Shown here: positions 33,542-36,957 of the stretch, in pieces | How positions within the stretch are numbered: position 1 is the stretch's first letter | Layout of the letters: each line of letters begins with the position of its first letter | DNA from: Bacteroidota bacterium | GTDB lineage: Bacteria > Bacteroidota > Ignavibacteria > SZUA-365 | DNA: 36,957 nt | Direction: 5' to 3' | Assembly: GCA_003246455.1 (NCBI GenBank) | Contig: QKAF01000122.1 | Span: 1-36,957 of the forward strand | Program-made: the position numbers and the translations under genes | The notes under the pieces: model-generated | The model's database searches: none | What the model was told of the DNA's origin: nothing | The model's input: the letters and a program-made list of their open reading frames with translations, nothing else

Positions 33542-34317
33542 CACACCCGGCACCCGTGTATCAGCGACTGCTTGCCGCGCATGAAGAGGGGCGTCCCCAG
33601 CTTTTCGTGCTGGTCGATCCGGACAAATCCGATCCATCCGAACTGCCGGGTTTCGTCGCGGATGCGCAGGAAGCGGGAGTGGACGGTTTTCTCGTCGGCG
33701 GCAGCCTCGCGCTGCTCCCGACGTTCGAGGAATGCCTCCGCGCGATGAAAGTCGCCGCGCGCGTGCCCGTGGTGATCTTCCCGGGCGGTATCCACCAGAT
33801 ATCCGGGGAAGCGGACGCGATACTCTTTTTATCTATCGTCAGCGGCAGAAACCCCGATCAGCTTATCGGCCAGCACGTCCTCGCCGCGCCGATGGTGCGC
33901 GAACTCGGGCTTGAAGCGATCGCGACCGGGTACATGATCGTCTCATCCGACGCGGTCACCTCCACCGAGTACATGAGCTATTCGAAGCCGATTCCGCGCG
34001 AAAAGGCCGAGATTGCCGCGGCCCATGCGCTCGCGGCGGAAATGCTCGGGATGAAGACGGTGTATCTCGAGGCCGGGAGCGGCGCCCCGCAGAGCGTCCC
34101 GAATGAAATGATCCGCATGGTCCGGGCGCTGGTGGATGTCCCGGTCATCGTGGGCGGAGGCATCCGCACGCCGGAAGCGGCAGCCGAGAAAGTGGCCGCC
34201 GGCGCCTCCGTCGTCATTATCGGCAACCATTTTGAAGTTGACGCCAACCGAGCGCAGCTGCGTGCATTCGCGGAAGCCGTGCACGAAGGCCGCGCGCGCG
34301 GTATCACCGAACTGTAA
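33538..34317 (+). CDS. Geranylgeranylglyceryl-phosphate synthase (GGGPS/PcrB family)
   Basis: A 259-residue TIM-barrel prenyltransferase that joins a polyprenyl diphosphate to sn-glycerol-1-phosphate, making an ether lipid precursor. Seen directly: 'FVLVDPDKSDPSEL' (metal/diphosphate loop), 'GVDGFLVGGSLAL', 'FLSIVSGRNPDQLIGQHV', 'YLEAGSGAP', and the phosphate-binding 'VIVGGGIRTPEAA' and 'VVIIGNHFE'. The longer form with these features matches group II GGGPS, known from archaea and from some Bacteroidota. The prenyl chain length cannot be read reliably. The GTG start at 33538 overlaps the alaS stop by 4 bases. No glycerol-1-phosphate dehydrogenase gene lies in the window, so the source of the acceptor is not explained. 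Confidence 0.88.
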   Translation: MTHPAPVYQRLLAAHEEGRPQLFVLVDPDKSDPSELPGFVADAQEAGVDGFLVGGSLALLPTFEECLRAMKVAARVPVVIFPGGIHQISGEADAILFLSIVSGRNPDQLIGQHVLAAPMVRELGLEAIATGYMIVSSDAVTSTEYMSYSKPIPREKAEIAAAHALAAEMLGMKTVYLEAGSGAPQSVPNEMIRMVRALVDVPVIVGGGIRTPEAAAEKVAAGASVVIIGNHFEVDANRAQLRAFAEAVHEGRARGITEL

Positions 34318-34330
34318 CCCGGGAGGTCGC

Positions 34331-35164
34331 ATGCACCGGATACTGCTCCCCGCCGCAGCTGCGCTGCTTTTCGCCAGTGCCTGCGGGCCGTTGATCGAAC
34401 TCGAGGATGAAAACACCGCGCTTCGTTCGCGTGTGGATTCTCTGGAGATCGTCCTCGCAGAATGCCGCGGCCAGGGAGATTTGCTGCAGGAGCGGCTCTC
34501 CGCGATCGAGAACGAGAATCTGCAGCTCGATGATCGCAACCGCGATCTCGCCGCCCGCATCGCCGAACTGCAGTACACCGGCGGCGGACGCGTCCCGTTC
34601 GATCCCGACGCGCCGGCCGTCGCCGCTGCTCCGCAGACGGAAACCGGCACCGGCGATGCCGACAGGCCTTCCGCAGCGGGTTCCGAGAAAAACGCCTCCC
34701 CCGTCCCGGATGCTCCCGGCTCGACTACGCAAGCGTCCGCCGCGGAAGCCGGTCTCCCCGGGGTGAGCTACGACGGGAGTGTTTCGCCGGGGATCTCATT
34801 CCTGCAGAAATACCAGACTGCGCTGAATACCTACAATGGGAAGCGCTTCGAAGAATCCCTTGACCTCTTCGCCGACCTCCTGCGACAGAGCGCTGCCAAT
34901 GACATGACCGACAACTGCGTGTACTGGATGGGCGAGGCGGCGGTACAGCTGGGGCGGCCCGTCCAGGCAGTCGCGCTGTTTTCCACGGTCATCGGATATC
35001 GCGGCGCCGACAAAGTCGACGATGCGCTCGCGTCCCGCGCCGCGGCATATTCCGGCCTCGGCCGGAAAGAGGATGCGCGCGCGGATCTCGAGCGACTGCT
35101 TCGCGAATTTCCGGGAAGCGAGCATGCGGGTGTGGCGCGGCAGATGCTGCGTACGATGCGCTGA
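34331..35164 (+). CDS. Lipoprotein with coiled coil and TPR domain (YbgF/CpoB-like)
   Basis: A 277-residue envelope lipoprotein. A short signal peptide ends in a lipobox, 'FASAC', making Cys18 the lipidated residue. Residues about 22-82 are a heptad-rich coiled coil (IELEDENTALRSRVDSLEI... NLQLDDRNRDLAARI). A Pro/Ala/Thr-rich linker follows (about 90-145), then a C-terminal TPR domain ('ALNTYNGKRFEESLDLFADLL', 'NCVYWMGEAAVQLGRPVQAV', 'DDALASRAAAYSGLGRKEDA'). This order (coiled coil, linker, TPR) is that of YbgF/CpoB, which works with Tol-Pal, but those proteins are not lipoproteins and no tol genes are nearby. The start at 34331 has GGGAGG just upstream and places the signal peptide at the N-terminus. 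Confidence 0.8.
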   Translation: MHRILLPAAAALLFASACGPLIELEDENTALRSRVDSLEIVLAECRGQGDLLQERLSAIENENLQLDDRNRDLAARIAELQYTGGGRVPFDPDAPAVAAAPQTETGTGDADRPSAAGSEKNASPVPDAPGSTTQASAAEAGLPGVSYDGSVSPGISFLQKYQTALNTYNGKRFEESLDLFADLLRQSAANDMTDNCVYWMGEAAVQLGRPVQAVALFSTVIGYRGADKVDDALASRAAAYSGLGRKEDARADLERLLREFPGSEHAGVARQMLRTMR

Positions 35165-35206
35165 TCGCTTCGAAAACGTTTTTTTCACCAGTGAAATGGA
35201 ATACGC

Positions 35207-36957
35207 ATGGCCATGCAAGGCGCCCTGCCGACTCGTGATGAAATAGATCCCCGCAGCAAATGGCTGCTCGAAGACCTCTATCCTTCCGATGCGGAGTGGG
35301 AAGAGGAGTTCAATGCAATGGAACGGATGATCGGGGAGATCGGCGGCTTCCGCGGGACTCTCGGTCAGTCCGGCCGACAGCTTCATCGGTGGCTCGATTT
35401 CGCGGACGATCTCAACATCATCGGCGGGAAGCTCGGCAATTATGCGTTCCGCCGATATGATGAAGATACCGCGAACACGCGTTACCAGGGAATGATGGAC
35501 CGGGTCCTCACCCAGCACTCCCGCCTGGGCGCGGAGCTTGCCTGGGCGGTTCCGGAACTCCTCGCTGTTCCGGATGCGACGATCCACGGCTTTCTCGCCG
35601 ACACTGAAGAGCTCCGGATCTATGCGCATCATCTCGACGAGATTCTCCGGATGAAGAAGCACACGCTGGACCCGGAACGGGAGCAGCTGCTTGCCCTGTC
35701 CGGCGACGCGCTCAACGCGCCTTCAACAATTTTCTCGATGTTCAACGACGCGGATATCCGTTTCGGTACCATCCGGGGTGAAGACGGCAGCGATGTCGAA
35801 GTGACGAAAGGACGCTACATCCAGTTTCAGGAGTCCCGTGACCGCCGCGTGCGGGACGACGCCTACCGCGCGATGTATCAATCCTACGGGAACTGGAAAA
35901 ATACCCTCTCCGCTACGTTCAGCAGCCAGATCAAGCGTGAAATGTTCTACGCCCGCGCGCGCAGCTACGCGAGCACCCGTGAGATGGCCCTGTACGAAGA
36001 CAATATTCCCCTCGACGTGTACCGCAACGTCGTCGATACAGTGAACGACAATCTCGCGCCGCTGCATCGCTCCATCTCCCTGCGAAAGCGGCTGCTGGGT
36101 GTCGACGCCGTGCGCCCGTGGGATCTGTATGTCCCGCTCGCCTCGGAGGCGGATTTCCATTTCCCGTATGACGAAGCGGTGCGCCTCGTCTCCGACGCAC
36201 TCGGCGTGCTCGGCGCGGAATACAGCCGCGATCTCACATGCGGGCTGGAAGGGGGCTGGATCGACGTCTACGAGAACCAGGGAAAGACATCGGGTGCGTA
36301 CTCTGCGTGGACGTACGGTGCGCATCCTTTCGTTCTGCTCAACTACACTGACACGATGAAAGACGTGTTCACCCTGGCGCACGAGATGGGACACGCAATG
36401 CACTCGTATTATACCTGGAAGCACCAGCCGCCTGTCTACGGCGGATACACGATATTCTGCGCCGAAGTCGCGTCCACCTGCAATGAGATGCTCCTCGTCG
36501 ACCACATGCTCAAGACCCGCGGCGAAAAGGAACTGCAGAAACATCTCCTCTTCCATTTCATCGATACGATCCGCGGGACCGTGTACAACCAGGCGCTCTT
36601 CGCAGAGTTCGAAATGTTCGCCCATGGCAGCGCGGAAGAGGGGACGCCGCTGACGGTGGACATGCTCAGCGCCAGGATGGGAGAGCTCTATCAGCGCTAC
36701 TACGGTCCGGATTTCGTCTCCGACGATCTCTACGCCCTGAACTGGGCTCGCATCCCGCATTTCTATCGCAGCTTCTATGTCTTCCAGTATGCGACGGGGC
36801 TGTCTGCCGCCGTCGCCCTTTCCCGCCGTATTCTCGACGGGGAGAAGGACGCGCTACAGGATTACCTGCGATTTCTCCAGTCAGGAAGCTCCGCCTACTC
36901 CATCGACCTGCTGCGCAACGCCGGCGTGGATATGAGCAGTCCGCAGCCCATCGCCGC
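35207..36957 (+). CDS. pepF: Oligoendopeptidase F (M3B), cut by the window edge
   Basis: 583 residues are visible; the reading frame is open to the last base, so the C-terminus lies outside the window, and probably only a small part is missing. It is a cytosolic zinc metallopeptidase that degrades oligopeptides. The zinc site 'AHEMGHAMHS' (HEMGH at residues 392-396) and the third ligand Glu420 in 'CAEVASTCNEM' are intact. Other family segments are 'LEDLYPSDAEWEEEF', 'HPFVLLNYTDTMKDVFTLAHE' and 'IPHFYRSFYVFQYATGLSAA' with the substrate-binding His and Tyr residues. Two close Met codons (35207 and 35213) could serve as start; the usual ribosome-binding site is weak here. Confidence 0.93.
   Translation, partial: MAMQGALPTRDEIDPRSKWLLEDLYPSDAEWEEEFNAMERMIGEIGGFRGTLGQSGRQLHRWLDFADDLNIIGGKLGNYAFRRYDEDTANTRYQGMMDRVLTQHSRLGAELAWAVPELLAVPDATIHGFLADTEELRIYAHHLDEILRMKKHTLDPEREQLLALSGDALNAPSTIFSMFNDADIRFGTIRGEDGSDVEVTKGRYIQFQESRDRRVRDDAYRAMYQSYGNWKNTLSATFSSQIKREMFYARARSYASTREMALYEDNIPLDVYRNVVDTVNDNLAPLHRSISLRKRLLGVDAVRPWDLYVPLASEADFHFPYDEAVRLVSDALGVLGAEYSRDLTCGLEGGWIDVYENQGKTSGAYSAWTYGAHPFVLLNYTDTMKDVFTLAHEMGHAMHSYYTWKHQPPVYGGYTIFCAEVASTCNEMLLVDHMLKTRGEKELQKHLLFHFIDTIRGTVYNQALFAEFEMFAHGSAEEGTPLTVDMLSARMGELYQRYYGPDFVSDDLYALNWARIPHFYRSFYVFQYATGLSAAVALSRRILDGEKDALQDYLRFLQSGSSAYSIDLLRNAGVDMSSPQPIA

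Noticed and set aside
1-36957. tRNA, rRNA, riboswitch, insertion sequence or prophage genes.
   Set aside because: I looked for them in the gaps and found no cloverleaf, conserved RNA motif, transposase or integrase. The gaps are mostly short, and the longer ones hold only repeats, hairpins and promoter-like stretches.

Overview
The window looks like chromosomal sequence from a GC-rich member of the Bacteroidota/Chlorobiota/Ignavibacteriota neighbourhood, perhaps an Ignavibacteria- or Kapaibacteria-like lineage. This is inference from gene content. Two large secreted proteins end in 'YPNPFN'-type C-terminal sorting domains of the type IX secretion system (T9SS). A bacterial geranylgeranylglyceryl-phosphate synthase is present. 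A complete Rnf complex is encoded with its own flavin transferase. Many genes have clear Shine-Dalgarno sequences, which argues against a typical core Bacteroidota genome. No rRNA, tRNA, CRISPR array, transposase or phage gene was recognised.

Layout. 1-2950: small accessory genes on the + strand (a broken OsmC-family gene flanked by direct repeats, a YciI-like protein, a methyltransferase, a DUF5995 protein and a small secreted protein). 3003-9553: three - strand genes, namely an aromatic amino acid/histidine ammonia-lyase with a Cys in its cofactor-forming triad, a 983-residue T9SS cargo with eight 53-residue tandem repeats, and the dipeptidase PepD. 9755-19931: a + strand envelope block with a 1202-residue periplasmic TPR protein, a DUF4010/MgtC-type membrane protein, a 1484-residue T9SS cargo with three von Willebrand A-like modules, and a small outer-membrane barrel. 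19926-22651: lysC and lysA on the - strand, the first and last steps of the diaminopimelate/lysine pathway.

22904-30553: the centrepiece, a tightly packed + strand operon rnfC-rnfD-rnfG-rnfE-rnfA, a Tat-exported protein with a NusG-II-like C-terminal domain, apbE, rnfB, an rseC-like gene and a DUF493 gene. It encodes an ion-translocating ferredoxin:NAD oxidoreductase, the enzyme that attaches FMN to RnfD and RnfG, and two accessory factors. The Tat/NusG-II protein inserted between rnfA and apbE is the least understood part and the best candidate for something new. 30606-36957: clpS, alaS, the GGGP synthase (start overlapping the alaS stop), a coiled-coil/TPR lipoprotein, and an M3 oligoendopeptidase F that runs off the right edge.

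All assignments come from reading protein sequences and motifs. No database search was run, and family comparisons are from memory.
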